Source of the DNA: Ananas comosus
Taxonomy: Eukaryota > Streptophyta > Magnoliopsida > Poales > Bromeliaceae
Assembly: GCF_001540865.1 (NCBI RefSeq)
Contig: NC_033626.1
Location: 11,696,676 to 11,760,675 of the forward strand
Reading direction: 5' to 3'
DNA: 64,000 bases
Shown piece by piece: positions 10,492-22,965 of the stretch (its first letter is position 1; the number at the start of each line of letters is the position of its first letter). The notes beneath the pieces are model-generated. The model did no database searches. It worked only from the letters and a program-made list of their open reading frames with translations, and was not told the origin of the DNA. A program made the translations under genes and the position numbers.

Positions 10492-11994
10492 CTACTAATG
10501 CACGATTAGTAGATCATATGATAGATCTGCCCCCAGTGTTATTGTAGAGTACCTGCAGCAATAACGAAATTATTAAAAGGAAGCGACAAAAAGATAATCA
10601 CGTCAAGAACCCACATTTGTAAACATCTAACTTGGCAATAACTTGTTGCAAAGTTTATTTGGGAGAACACTCTTTAAAAGAGAGAAAAGTGTTCAACTTG
10701 ACACAAAAGAGTAGTCACTACTGAAGAAATCGAAAACTTGTCTACCACATAAATGTTTCTGCTGGCTCGGCAAATGACCCACAGTACTGCAATGCAATAC
10801 GGGGATGAGGCCGGTGCGTTGCGCGTGTTTGTGAAAATGCATGGATCTTAACATTGTTGGTGACATTTTTAGTTTTCTATTATATTATATTATATTGTAT
10901 TATATTTTTTAATTGGAAAAACTTCAAATACCACTGTGGTTTCATATTTCTTATTTTAATACTCTTTGGTTTAAAGTATATCAATGTAGTGACATGTGAT
11001 TCCATTTTTATCTTTTTATTATTGATTTTTTTAATTTTTTTTCGTTAAATCAATGACAAAATTAAAACTAAAAGGTACTAAAGTGAATATTCGATAAACT
11101 TAAGTGGGGTATTTGAGATTTTTTATATATAATTTAAAAAAATATTAATAAAAAAATTGACGAAAAAATAAAAATGAAACCACATGATACTAATTTAATA
11201 TACTTTAAACTACAAAATACTAAAATAAAAAAATACGAAACCATAGGAATGATATTTAAAGTTTACCCTTTTTAATTTTATTATGTTTTCTGTTTTAAGT
11301 CCAAAACTTTACCCACCAAGCACGCATTAGAGGTGTATCGACTTTTGAAATTGTAGATTTTGTTTGAATGAGAACTCAAGTCTACAATTCAAGAGTGTAA
11401 TCAAATTCAGTCATTAAAGTTCTTTTTTTTTTCAGAATAAAATAAATCACTTCATAAATAAAATATAATATGATATCCTATCAAAAAATGGATGTCAAAT
11501 AGATCACCTTGCGAATAAAACATGATATCCTAACAAAAAAATGAATGTCAACACCTTTCAACCAGCAAAATCAAACTCCTTACTTTCAATTACATGACAA
11601 AATTCAAACACCAACTAATTATCCTGGGATAGTTTATTCCAACATCCTAACAAGTCCTAAGTAACTCTTTGGCCTGCTTTTACATCTAATTGAGTTTGAC
11701 ACACTGCCTTATGCTCCCTGTCCAGCTCTGTTAACACTCCGAATTCACTTCAAATTTCTGAGAAGTTAAGAATATATGAACTGATTGACCAAAAAATGCA
11801 ATGGTGGAAAATGTCGTCGATATTGCTTAAAGTATCCATTGAGAGGCTTGGACTTCCATTGACATGTTCGACCCAAATCTGTCCACTCAGGGTACGATCA
11901 CAATTTAGCAAGAACCTTGGAAGCTCGGTAAAATGTGTTGTGTTACTTAAGATCCAGAGAATTAGGTACTCCATTTAGCAAAGTTCTTTTTCTC
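9743..11994. other. Intergenic DNA between the duplication and PAA1
   Basis: AT-rich, no gene seen. It contains a poly-A run (about 10455-10493), a TA-rich stretch (about 10878-10908) and the MITE at 10914-11268. The last few hundred bases before 11995 are probably the PAA1 3' UTR. Confidence 0.6.
10914..11268. mobile_element. MITE with long imperfect terminal inverted repeats (family A)
   Basis: The left end (aaaaacttcaaataccac, tggtttcatattt, gtttaaagtatat) is matched by the reverse complement of the right end (aaactttaaatatcattc, tggtttcgtattt, gtttaaagtatat), giving arms of about 100 bp around an AT-rich core. A second, more diverged member is at 24622-24936. No coding capacity. Confidence 0.75.
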
Positions 11995-12342
11995 TTATTT
12001 GATATCAATAACAACACTAGAGATTGGATTTGGTTTGCTTTCCTGCTGAAATTTGTAGCTTGAATTTGATCCTAGCTTCAGTCTCAGGAGAAGTGAATTT
12101 GCCATCACGCCAACTGAACTAAAACCCATTAGAGCTCCAGCTATTGATGGTGTCAGTATCGTGCCAGTTACAGGGAGCAGTATTCCAGCAGCTATTGGAA
12201 GTCCAACCTGCGGAGAGTTCGAGACCCTTGTCAGCAATGTTTGTGTGGTGAAGTGTTAAAAAAGGAATCTACATTTTAGTGTAATTCATTGCAGTTACAG
12301 GGTCAGAATAATTTATCATTTTCTTACTATAGAACAACCGAT

Positions 12343-12405
<63 letters not shown>

Positions 12406-13319
12406 CTGGTATGCTTCTGGGAACACGGAGCCCTCCGTGCTTCCAAGTTGTTTTCGATGTTCAGACTTTCGAATCGACGATCGGCTCCATTAGAGTTGAT
12501 CTAGAGTATTTGAAGTATCTAGAAAATAAATGTTGTGATTTTTCGATATCATTTGCCTAGTGATCGAAAGGGCTCAAAATCAATAATTTTAATGGACGTG
12601 GTGAGCCGTTTGCATGTTTAACGGTGTAGAAATATCCAAATCACATGAAATTTTGATAGAAAATTTTTTATACCATATAAAACAAGATCAATAACTTTGA
12701 TCTAAAATTTTAATGTCATATCATCATATTTTATAAGATTTTTATTTTCAGCCGTTGATTTTGAGCCACTTCGATCACTAGGCAAATAATATCGAAAAAT
12801 CGCAAAATTTATTTTCTAGATACTTCAAATACTCTAGATCAAGTCTAACGGAGNGAAATTTTGGGTTAAAAGGTGGAAAATTGTGGGTAGTAGGCGATCA
12901 AAATGGAGCTCGAAGCCCCGAATTGAGACTCCGCCGGTTAGGGTTTTAAATAGAAGGGAACAGCGACGTATGCGGCTGTGGGAGAGAGCGAGGGAGACGA
13001 CACGAGAACGAGGAAATAGTTGCGTGGACCTGGTCTATAGACCTGGTCTATCAAATTATAATAAAAATTATATTATATTAAGCTGGACTACCAATTGGAG
13101 CCGTCAACGGGCGAACAAGAGCTAGTTGGGGTCGGCTCGTGTTTACTTCTTCGTTAAATGAGCTGAACAAGAGTTAGCTCACGAGTAGCAACTTAGATCG
13201 TCAGTCCTTCTACTAGTAGAGGTTACGAGAAAATTAAAAATTAAAATTTTAATCTAATAATTATATTCACGAAATATAGGTCTCTTTTTATTTGAATCGG
13301 CTTAAAATCTAAATAGTAG

Positions 13320-13387
<68 letters not shown>

Positions 13388-14179
13388 CTAGGCTGGAATG
13401 CTATCAATAGCACCAAACTATTTGTGCTATTAGATTTTCAGCCCTTGGATGAAGAAATGTATAGCTAGAATGATGTGGGCCCCCCTAGGGTTGAGTAAGT
13501 TGTTAGTTGAATAGTATAATCTAACAGGTAAAAATAGTCGAAGGGTTAAATCAAACGGTGGAAAACTCGGTAGCACCAAGTGCTTGGTGATATCGATAGT
13601 ATCCTAGCCGGACTCTATATATATATATAGAGCAGGGCTGCTGTGCTCTCAGGAGCACGGAGGCCTCCGTGCTCCTGAGCCGTTTTCGATGATGGAGTTT
13701 TCGAATCGACGATCGGCTCCGTTAAACTTGATCTAGCGTATTTAAAGTTTCTAGAAAATAATTTTTGCGATTTTTCGATATCATTTACCTAGCAATCGAA
13801 AGGATTCAAAATCAATAATTTTTAACGGCTGAAAATAAAAATCCTATAAAAAGTGGTGATATAGCACTAAAATTTTCGATCATAAATATTGATCTTGTTG
13901 TAGACAGTATAAAGAATTTTGTATCAAAATTTATCTGATTTGAATACTTCTACACCGTTAAACTTGAAAACGGCAGATATCAACCATTAAAAATTATTAA
14001 TTTTGAATCCTTTCGATCACTAGGTAAATGATATCGAAAAATCGCAAAAATTATTTTCTAGAGACTTCAAATACCCTAGATCAAGTCTAACGGAGCCGAT
14101 CGTCGATTTGGATGTCCCATCATCGAAAACGGCTCAGGAGCACGGAGGGCTCCGTGCTCCTGAGAGCACAGCAGCCCTG

Positions 14180-14227
<48 letters not shown>

Positions 14228-17200
14228 CTATCAACTTTCATACTCTCCCGAAGCTTGGTTAATGAAATATGGACTAAACAAATAATACTTTCAAGCTCAT
14301 TAGATGGTTTTATGTTTAGCTCAAATAGCCAGTTCCGAATATCTAGATGCTCTTTTAGCATTTAGAACCACAGATGAAGTACCCGAAAGAGAAGAATGTT
14401 AGAGAGAAAGTGAACATACAATATTATATGCAAACGCCCACCAAAGATTTTGCTTCACAGTCTTCATGGTCTCTTTGCTCAACTCTAAAGCATCAACCAA
14501 CTGCATTAAAGCATTGAGATTTGTCAGCATACAGTTACATGAAATAGAATAAAACAGTTGTTAGTGCAACTGTAAATTTTGACAGCACAAATTATCCTTC
14601 ATGACAAAACAAAGGTCAATGTCACCACAAGATATAGCAAGATGAAAGACAAACCAAAACCATACGTGAAAAATACTGTAACAGAATTTAATGAAAAGTA
14701 GATGCATAACATTTATTACCTGTGATAATCTGTTTCCCATAAGCACCACTGAAGATACATCACTGGCTGCACCAACGCCTTCCCCCATAGCAATTCCAAT
14801 ATGTGATGAAGCTAATGCAGCAGCATCATTAATGCCATCACCAACCATTGCGACCACCTTTTGATCTTCTTGAAGTTTAGAAATGAATTTCTTCTTCTCA
14901 TGTGGCTTGACTGCAGCAATAACCTACATGTTTTTTCAAATTTTTACACTGCAGTGACATAATCAGTTTTGGATAGCACATATATCGGAATCTTGATTTG
15001 ATATGCCGATGAACACACTGAACATTAATATGACTACTAAACAATAGCCAATAGGTGGCATTACAAATTGAAAGCAATAGCTGTAAGTTTTAAGAATTAT
15101 CAACATGACAATTTTCTGTTAGTACTTGGCTTTGTGACTCCAAACAGGGAAATAAATAAAAATCAACATATATAGAGCTTTCTTACCCTGTCTTTTTGGA
15201 TACCAACCATAGCTGCTACATGCTCAGCAGTACTTTCTTTATCTCCAGATAACATGTATGTACTAATTCCTTTCTTTGATAATGTTTCAATCACTTGTTG
15301 GGCATCTTCCCTAAGTTTATCCTCAAAGTATATTAATCCAGATAATACGCCATCAATTCCCACATACACAACTGACTGATTATCAGCTTCGGCATTTGGA
15401 AATGGATTGTCAACAACACCATGCCTGCAGAAGAAGTATTTGCATCACAGCTGAGAAAGCAAATAATTAAATTTGGATCAACATGCCAGTATAATTCTTA
15501 ATATTATAGCACACCGACTGATGTCTGGATGTTATTATAGCACACTGACAGATGTCTGGATGTGTCAAATATTATAGATCACATAAATGACCTAAAGCTG
15601 ATGGCATACAGTAGAAGAAGATAAAGAGAATGATGATAAAAAATAGCAAGATGTTGTTGTGAGCATCACAAAGGAATAGGAAAAAGAAAGAAAATATTAT
15701 TCCACAAAGGTAAGAAAAAAAAAGGGTGTAAATGGTGTACTTTCGAAGCCAGCTCAATGTGCCAACAGCAACCTCCTTCTGTTCAATGATTGCCACAGCA
15801 CCAGACCCAGGTTCCTCCCTAAAGGTTCCATCTTTCACCTATCCCGAGATACATGATAAGAAAAGAAAAACTACACAGAATAAATAAGATATCAATGTAT
15901 GAATAAAGCATCATAAACATCGGTATAGTAGAAACCAAGAGCATATAATACAGGTGCGTTGTGAAGTAGCAATTCATGTGGTCCAGTGCTTGTATGGAAA
16001 GTCTCTCTGCTTTGGTCATGGCCAAAAGCAAAATGCAGTGCATACTATAACATAATATTTGTGTTTAGACCCAAAACTTGTCCAATCCTATAAGAGTTTC
16101 CAAAGGCATGAATGTATAAGTAAAACACGTGATCTGAAAAGTTCCTGGCTGAAAACATTTGTTTCTGCGGTAATTATTTCACATCATCAACAATATCCTA
16201 TTCATAGTAACATTGTTATACAAGAGAGTAATTAGTCAAGTGTTTTTATTTCTCCCCCCCCCCNTTCAGAGAGGAGAGCGTGATCTGGCAAAATAACAGA
16301 AAAAATCAACAGAAAATGCTAGGTAAGGGTAAAACTTAACAAAATGTTTACAGCAAATGAAAAAAAGGTTTGTAGCAAGCATAGAGAGGGGAAAAAAAAT
16401 GCAATTTGGTGCTTTCAATTTGCTATGGAGATGCTGTATTGCTGACACAAAAATGACTCTTAGAAACATCTAGAAATTGTATGATAGCCAATATGTTTCC
16501 CAAGATAGCGTTGAATCGAGAATAAGTACTCATGCAGTGAACAAATTTGTTGGAGCATAGAGACCAATAAGATGCCCAACTTTTCAGTATTTTCAGGTTA
16601 ATTTATAAAGAAAATAAAGAAAAATCCTACAAACTTGTTCAGGATCAAGTTGAAATACCTTCATATTGGCACTATTGGCCACACGAGCAGCTTCCACTAT
16701 AGCTTTCCCAAGTGGGTGATTTGTATAAGATTCAACACCAGCAGCTAAAGCCAAAATATCAACTTCTGTCAATCTGTGATTCAAAGTATTCCTTCAGAAA
16801 AATATAGTTCTATCAAAAAAACAATCTTTGTGACAAAGTATTCTCCTAAAGCATATTAGCATCACAAAACAGAAAAACAAAGAAAAGGTAACTACTCAGT
16901 GGAGATATAATCATGAATAATTTTGAAGTACGAAAACTTAAAGCCTCTCTACAACCTCAACTAATGTTAGTATGCCCCAACCGAGAGCACAAGACCTTAA
17001 ACCACCAGTTGCTTGTGCCTTAGCACAGGGTGGCACTATCTATTCTCTCATTATCTTGTGTTTTTGGTAATTAAATTAATTTTGTAAATTGTAATAATCT
17101 CCAAAGTCCTTTTACTTGCTGACGGTAAAAGATTTAGGATAATATAGATTGAGCAAAGAACATTTCTGCAAAAAAATTCAAACAGATGGTTTATATATGC

Positions 17201-20200
17201 CAGTGGACTAATATGATGCTTAGCAATGTATTCTTTTTCTGAAAAAATTACCAATAAAATTTAGCAGCAAAATTGACAATAAACTCATGGATATAAATAA
17301 ATAAATAAATGCTAATCGCTTAACTTTGAACTTTGATCACCCTCCGAATGAGAAACCATAACTTGGGTCACAACAGGCCTTCCAGTTGTTAAAGTCCCTG
17401 TTTTGTCAAACACAATGGTGTCGACTTCTGCAAGTTTCTCCAAGACGTTTCCACCACGTAAAAGCAGCCCTTTGGTTGCTCCTAGTGAAGTTCCAACCTG
17501 GCAAACAATGAAGGATAAAAAAGTCCAATCTTGAAGGAAGGTTTTGAGCAGGGAGGAGTTCCGTACCAGAACAGCAGTAGGTGTGGCCAGGCCGAGTGCA
17601 CAAGGACATGCAACAACCTGCATTTGAACATACAAATATCAGATTTCTGATGGCAGGGGGAACGTTTGTAGCAAACTAATAAATATAACATCCCACCTCA
17701 ACTAAAAGGTAGAAAGAAGGGATAGGAGGGGGCAGCCAGGTATGGCTTAAAACAAAAATAACGTGGAAGCTGAAGGAATGTAAATAATCTTATCATATGC
17801 TAGTGTTGGAAGACCATGAGTTATTTATTGTAAAAACATTTTATTTAACCTATGCCTGAGCACTCTGCTGTCACAGCTTAACAAACTTAAAATATTTTTT
17901 TGCTTTCATGTCAACCATTGTTTCCAACTACACAGCTTGTAAAGGCTTAAAAGGTCATATCTACTTCAGTACTTCTTCTATATTAAAGCAAGATGTACAG
18001 GTTAGTCTTAATAACTCTGTTGTAGTAGCTAATTATTCATAACTAGGAAACCAATCCTCCTTACTACCGGAGGAATTCTTCACCAATCCCCCTTACATAA
18101 TCTACTAAGATACTTTGTCTACTCCTGTCTCCCATCACACAAGAAAGTAAAAGATAGATTGGTGGCAACATAATCTATGATTGACAGCGTAAATATATGT
18201 TTCTTAACAGTGTTTGTGTGTTACAGATACTTTGGAAAATGAAAAGGCATATCTAAGTAAAGATTAGAAGCCATAAAAGAGTGTGATTATCTTTCAGAAT
18301 TGTATGCATATAATAATAATAATCATACGAGGACACTGCAGGAGAGCTGCAAAGCCAGAGACATTGAACTTCCTCGTTGTATAGCAGCTGGTACAAGTTG
18401 TGAACCAAACAAATTCCAAAACATAAAAGTGGCCGCAGAGAGTGCCATGACTCCATACGTAAAATGTCCAGCAACCTATAATGTTCCACAATACAATATA
18501 CATCAGAGAAATGTATACTGACGCAATATGTAATTCTAAGAGTAATAAATGAGGGAAAAGCTTGCTTAAAGATCAATAAGGATGAATAATTAATAACGAA
18601 TGTTGCATATCTTCTTTTAGTTGACAACTTAACCACCTATCCTCACTCATTTAACACGAATTTCTGAGCATTGTATTATTCAATATTTGTTGACCCGTAA
18701 TATGTAAAATTTATGTCAGATAAATGCCCTGCTTCAAGCAAGAGGGTTTTATCAGACCGAAAGAATCCCAAATGTCAATAGACGACATAATTCAAAACTT
18801 CAAACTTTATGCGGCTACTCAAATATAGAAAACAATAATTTGCAAGAAGAAAGGTGCATATTTTGTTAAAGGCCTTCATAATGAGAAACAATACAATTGT
18901 ACAAGTTCTACCTTCAAAATTAAACCAAAATATTAGAAACTAAGGAACATTTTGTTCTTATTGTAATAAATCATTTAAAATTAAAATGTTACTCTATAGC
19001 TTTAGGTCTAAACTGAAGCACAATGAAGAGACGCTCAGACCTTGTCAGCTAGTCGCTGCACAGGCGCTTCCCTTGTTTGTGCTTCTTCTACTAAGCGAAC
19101 TATGTCTGCCATTACGGTTTCACCACCAGGTCTTCTTACTTCAACTGTAAGCTTACCGTTTAAATTAATGCTTCCTGCTGTCACCTCAGCCTGGAGACAA
19201 AATAGATATCCTAGTTTAATTGAGGAATTAAGGTAGAGCAAAGAAGGCTATTGAAAATTGGTAACAAAGAAAAATGTAAGGATGAAGGAACATTATACCC
19301 CAGGTAGTTTTGTCACTGGCATAGCTTCCCCAGTTAAACTTGACTCATCAACTGTGCTTTTTCCAGCTTTGACAACTCCATCCGCTGGAACACGGTCCTA
19401 GGTGGTTCAAGATTGACTAAGGATATATTAATGAACTAAAAGAAGACTCACAGAATTTAATGTTTAAGCCAAATATCAATGAAAAGATAGTATTATACTA
19501 CCATCTGAGCCATATAAACAAGGCCATGACCAGAATGCAAAATTAGGAGGGGCCGAGCAACATTAAGCTCTATGTTCAAATAAAATTTCGAGTTCTTAAC
19601 ACTCCCCCAGCCCACCCAACCCCCCAATCACACACGCACACAAACGCACAATGTAGCTCCGCCCATGGTAAATGCAAAATAAGTTGTCATTAATATAAAT
19701 TGTTGATAACTAGCATGGTGGAAATAAGAAAGGATATCAAAACCTAAAGACAAGAAATCGGTGCTGGGCATGATTTGTATCTTGGGCCCATGATTGGTAT
19801 CTTCAGAAGTAGAAAATAGCAAAACAAGTATATGAAAGGCAATCACTTACTCCTGGTAGCACAATGATACGGTCCCCAATAGCAAGGCTATTACAAGGAA
19901 CCTCAACGAATGATGATGATTGATCAGGATCATTATCAACAACAAGGCGTGCTTTTTTTGGTAGAACATTAAGAAGCCCTGTCATGTCACTGGTTGCTTT
20001 TAGCTTTGCTCTTTGTTCAAGATTCTTTCCTAGCAGGACAAATGCTATTAACATTATTGGTTCCTCAAAAAATGTCTTCCATCCCTGCATTATTATCACA
20101 TAATATTTACAGAAACTTTAGTACTATGGACAGGCCATTTACTTGATCACAACTAGAAAGGTAATAACCCATATTAAGACCATAATACACATCATTTATG

Positions 20201-21929
20201 GCAAATAGCAAAGGTGGAAATCCTACAAAATGAACTTAAATCCTTCAGCCAGGGAAGAATTGAGACGCACCAGCGATGGGACTAAGGCTGCAACCGAACT
20301 AACTGCAAAAGATGACAAAGCACCTAAACCAACTAAAGTATTCATGTTTGGGGATCCTTTAAACAGGCTCTTCAGCCCATCAGATATAAGTTTCCGACCA
20401 GGGCCTATAAATGTAAATACTGAGAGTGTAAAGTGAAATCTGGTAGAATGAAGTGCATGCATAAATGAAGGGGCATTAGCTCCAAAAAAATGGGAGGCAT
20501 GTCCTAGCACGCAAACAGCACATAGCGCCCACGAGACAGCAAGTTCTCGACCTAGAGAAGAATTTAATAACATAGGTTAGTCCGTCATCAGTTAATACAG
20601 AAATTAACTGTAAAACCAAAAAAAGGAGTTACATAAAAACAATTAGAGTCAAAAAATCAGAATAGAACAAAGTGAAACAATTGATTTTTGTTTTTGCGAG
20701 TTAAGTTCTAAAAAAGCCTACCACTCTCTTTCAATAATTTGAGCTTTTCATCCATCTTTCTTTCAAAGACCGAGTACAAGTTCTCTTTTGCAGAATCTGC
20801 AAGCATCCAAAACCGTGCACATGTTTAGTATATGTTAAAACAAAGCTTATAATCAGCTAGATGAATTTCTAAAAAGGCCTTTAAGATGTTTATCGCCCAA
20901 GACCAACAAATGGATATGGCACCTTGTTTAACACAATATTATACCTCGAAAGTTGGATTTGAAACCGCATGCAGTCAAATGATCAGCAAGTTTCTCCCCC
21001 AAATGCTGTTTCCAATTATCTGTATCTTTGGCATCGGAAGCAGCCCATATGACTGCTGTCTCAGTTGCAAGGTTGACACTTGCAGAGGTTACCTGAGGCT
21101 GCAGATACGAATGCCGTGAGATATGAACACTTAAAAGACATAACTATTAGCGAATGGAACAGTATAATCACACCAGAAACAAACACCAGATATGGAGTTT
21201 CCAAATGATCAACACTTTTATGATTTTGTGCATAGAATGACGTGCATCAAATAAGAAACCATAGAAGACAATTGCAGCTTCCCGATATCTTATGAATTGC
21301 TATTAAACATACCGCATTTTATTACAAAAGTGTGGCGAGATCTTACCAGGCTCTCCAGAATGCGTTTCACGCTCGCGGCGCATCCCCCGCAAGACATGCC
21401 CTGAATAATCATTACAATAACTCCATTTAACTGAATAATTTATAGGAAAAAAATCGTAAAAGTGTTCAGAAGATCATTTGATCTGGATTAAACTTACTCC
21501 AACATCAAGAATTATAACATCCGACCCCGGAGACGCGGCTTCTTCGGCCACCACGCCTACGGCGCGCGCGCCCCTCCCTCCTCCTCCCGATCCGTCGCCT
21601 CCTCCGCCTCCGCCGCCGCCGCCCCCAGGGGGCCCGGACGAGGCGGGCAAGGAGCCGGAGATGCTCGCCAATCCCCTCGACAGCGGCGCCGAGGGTTTCG
21701 GCGAGCTCCAAAGCACACTCCCGCCGAACGAGAGCAGGAACAGCTCCCTCGACCACCGGGAATCGGCGGGGTTACTCCCGAAGCACCTGGCCACTCCGGC
21801 GGGGATCCTCGCCGGAGCCGGTGGCAGAGAGCGCGGGAGGCGGCGGAGGCGGAGGGAGGGTTTGGAGGAGAGCTTTAGGGTTTTGGAGAGGGCGACGAGG
21901 GGAATGGTGGGGAGGATGGGGGACTCCAT
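11995..21929 (-). CDS. PAA1: Chloroplast envelope Cu(I)-transporting P1B-ATPase PAA1/HMA6
   Basis: Seventeen exons on the minus strand: 21929-21498, 21400-21347, 21098-20945, 20796-20722, 20551-20271, 20084-19851, 19397-19299, 19190-19041, 18475-18329, 17617-17567, 17497-17325, 16791-16659, 15838-15741, 15424-15187, 14923-14720, 14500-14420, 12207-11995. They give 938 aa in one frame, close to the Arabidopsis protein. In order: a Ser/Arg/Pro-rich transit peptide, a poly-Gly linker (about residues 102-118), the heavy-metal domain motif GMSCGGC (145-151), actuator motif TGE (432-434), CPC in the membrane (546-548), phosphorylation motif DKTGT (D590), nucleotide-site HP (642-643), GDGIND (801-806), YN (866-867) and MGFSS (895-899). 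These residues define Cu(I) transporters; all are intact. PAA1 is known to import copper into the stroma for plastocyanin and Cu/Zn-SOD. Exon 11 uses the donor AA/gttaag. The last intron (12208-14419) is swollen by transposons. A (CT)n tract lies just upstream of the ATG. Confidence 0.95.
12397..12853. mobile_element. Fold-back element, copy 1, right end missing at an N
   Basis: In the last PAA1 intron. The left arm starts agagtgggctgg and carries cacggagccctccgtg, then 'cgaatcgacgatcggctcc'. The right arm ('cgatcactaggcaaataata', 'cttcaaatactctagatcaa', ctaacggag) stops at the N at 12854, leaving out about 90 bp of inverted repeat present in copy 2. A (TA)n(GA)n tract precedes it. Same family as 13629-14183. 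Confidence 0.8.
12855..13320. other. Intronic segment after the N, origin unclear
   Basis: Following the N at 12854 the base composition changes to moderately GC-rich (about 12880-13040), with 'gttagggttttaaatag' and a basic ORF of no known family. It then becomes AT-rich. I cannot assign it. Confidence 0.4.
13322..13384. repeat. (TA)n microsatellite, ~63 bp
   Basis: Pure alternating TA in the last PAA1 intron, adjoining the MITE at 13384-13616. Another (TA)n tract (about 14184-14224) follows the fold-back element, and a shorter one lies between the two elements. Confidence 0.95.
13384..13616. mobile_element. Short MITE (family B) inserted in TA repeats
   Basis: 233 bp with inverted ends of about 32 bp: agaactaggctggaatgcta on the left, and agagtccggctaggatacta on the reverse complement of the right. 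The internal sequence includes 'gatgtgggcccccctagggt' and a segment with tagtataatctaac. TA-rich DNA on both sides fits insertion at a TA target, but the exact duplication cannot be read within the TA repeats. A diverged relative is at 36281-36534. Confidence 0.75.
13629..14183. mobile_element. Fold-back element, copy 2, intact, 555 bp
   Basis: Ends agagcagggctgctgtgctc and its exact reverse complement. The inverted arms are about 205 bp each with few mismatches, around a core of roughly 145 bp. Inside each arm is a shorter palindrome (ggagcacgg-aggc/gccc-tccgtgctcc), so each end can also form its own hairpin. No transposase. It lies in TA repeats in the last PAA1 intron. Confidence 0.9.
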
Positions 21930-21934
21930 CGTCT

Positions 21935-21976
<42 letters not shown>

Positions 21977-22764
21977 TAGACAGCGCGCGGTTTTGCGGAT
22001 TACGTAGCGATGGTGAGGCGGGAGGAAGTATTTAGTTCGGAAAGCGGGGTAGGTACCGGCGCTGGAAAGTGATTTAACTACGCACGCTTCGTTCTTTCTT
22101 TCTACGGAAGAGCAATGCTGCTTCTAAATTCCAAATTACACTATATTTTTTATATTTTATTATCTTAAAATTTTAAAAATTTTATTTTGAAATTATTTAG
22201 TATCTTAGAAAGTTAATAAGATTGTTGTAAAAAATATTGATCATTAGAGAAAGTTTCTTTTACAAAAAAAAAAAAATTACTAATTTAGTGATGATTTTGT
22301 AAAGATGAACCTTTTTTTTTTTTTGGCTTTTTGCATATTATTATGTGTAATTTTTAAAAAAAATGACCTAGCAATGTCCAAATGTGTCCATAAATTTTCA
22401 CACGTGGGGCGACACTTGTGGCGGCTAGTGTTTAATCATTTTACCTCTCATCAACTACGGGTTAATCTCGACCGTTCATATTTAACTTTACTGGGGATAG
22501 AGGGCGGGATTTTACTCTACATAAGACTAAAACTGTGGGTAGCTTTTATTAATCTACTCTTCAAATTTTTGAAAAGTATAAAGATCTATGCCTCATTAAA
22601 GTATAGATATACTATTTGTCCCCGTCCTTTTTTTATTTTCAATTGAATCTAATTTTTTTATTATTAATTAAGCTTTCAATTTTTATAATTTATTATTATT
22701 ATAGTCTTGTGAACATAATTTTGTGTTTTTTTACAAAATTTAATACGTGGACTTTCAATATCTT

Positions 22765-22965
22765 TGAAGAAATAGAAGAAAATGATGACGACTCCAGGAA
22801 AGAATAAAAAATGATGAAAAACAGAAAAAAAAAAAAAAAAGAGATAAGGAAAGAGAACAAAGAAGAAAAAGAATTAAAATATGCTGAGGAGAAAGAATGA
22901 AGAAGAACAAGCGGAAGGAAAAGAAAACGAAGGAAGAAAAAAAAAGAAAAAAAAAAAGTCGAAAG
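22765..22965 (+). repeat. Purine-rich (GA/A) tract, ~200 bp
   Basis: Almost only A and G on the plus strand, in irregular order, with an A run at about 22824-22840. The complementary ORFs are Phe/Ser/Leu-rich low-complexity and are not genes. Confidence 0.7.

Noticed and set aside
12883..13125. 80-aa basic ORF in the PAA1 intron
   Set aside because: No start context, domain or splice support. Lies next to an N and transposon DNA.
13322..14224. (TA)n tracts as a replication origin or matrix attachment site
   Set aside because: Simple repeats next to MITEs explain them. Nothing else supports the idea.
21478..22035. Plus-strand ORF opposite PAA1 exon 1
   Set aside because: It is a shadow of the GC-rich coding exon. 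Its composition mirrors the antisense of the poly-Gly linker, and it has no domain.
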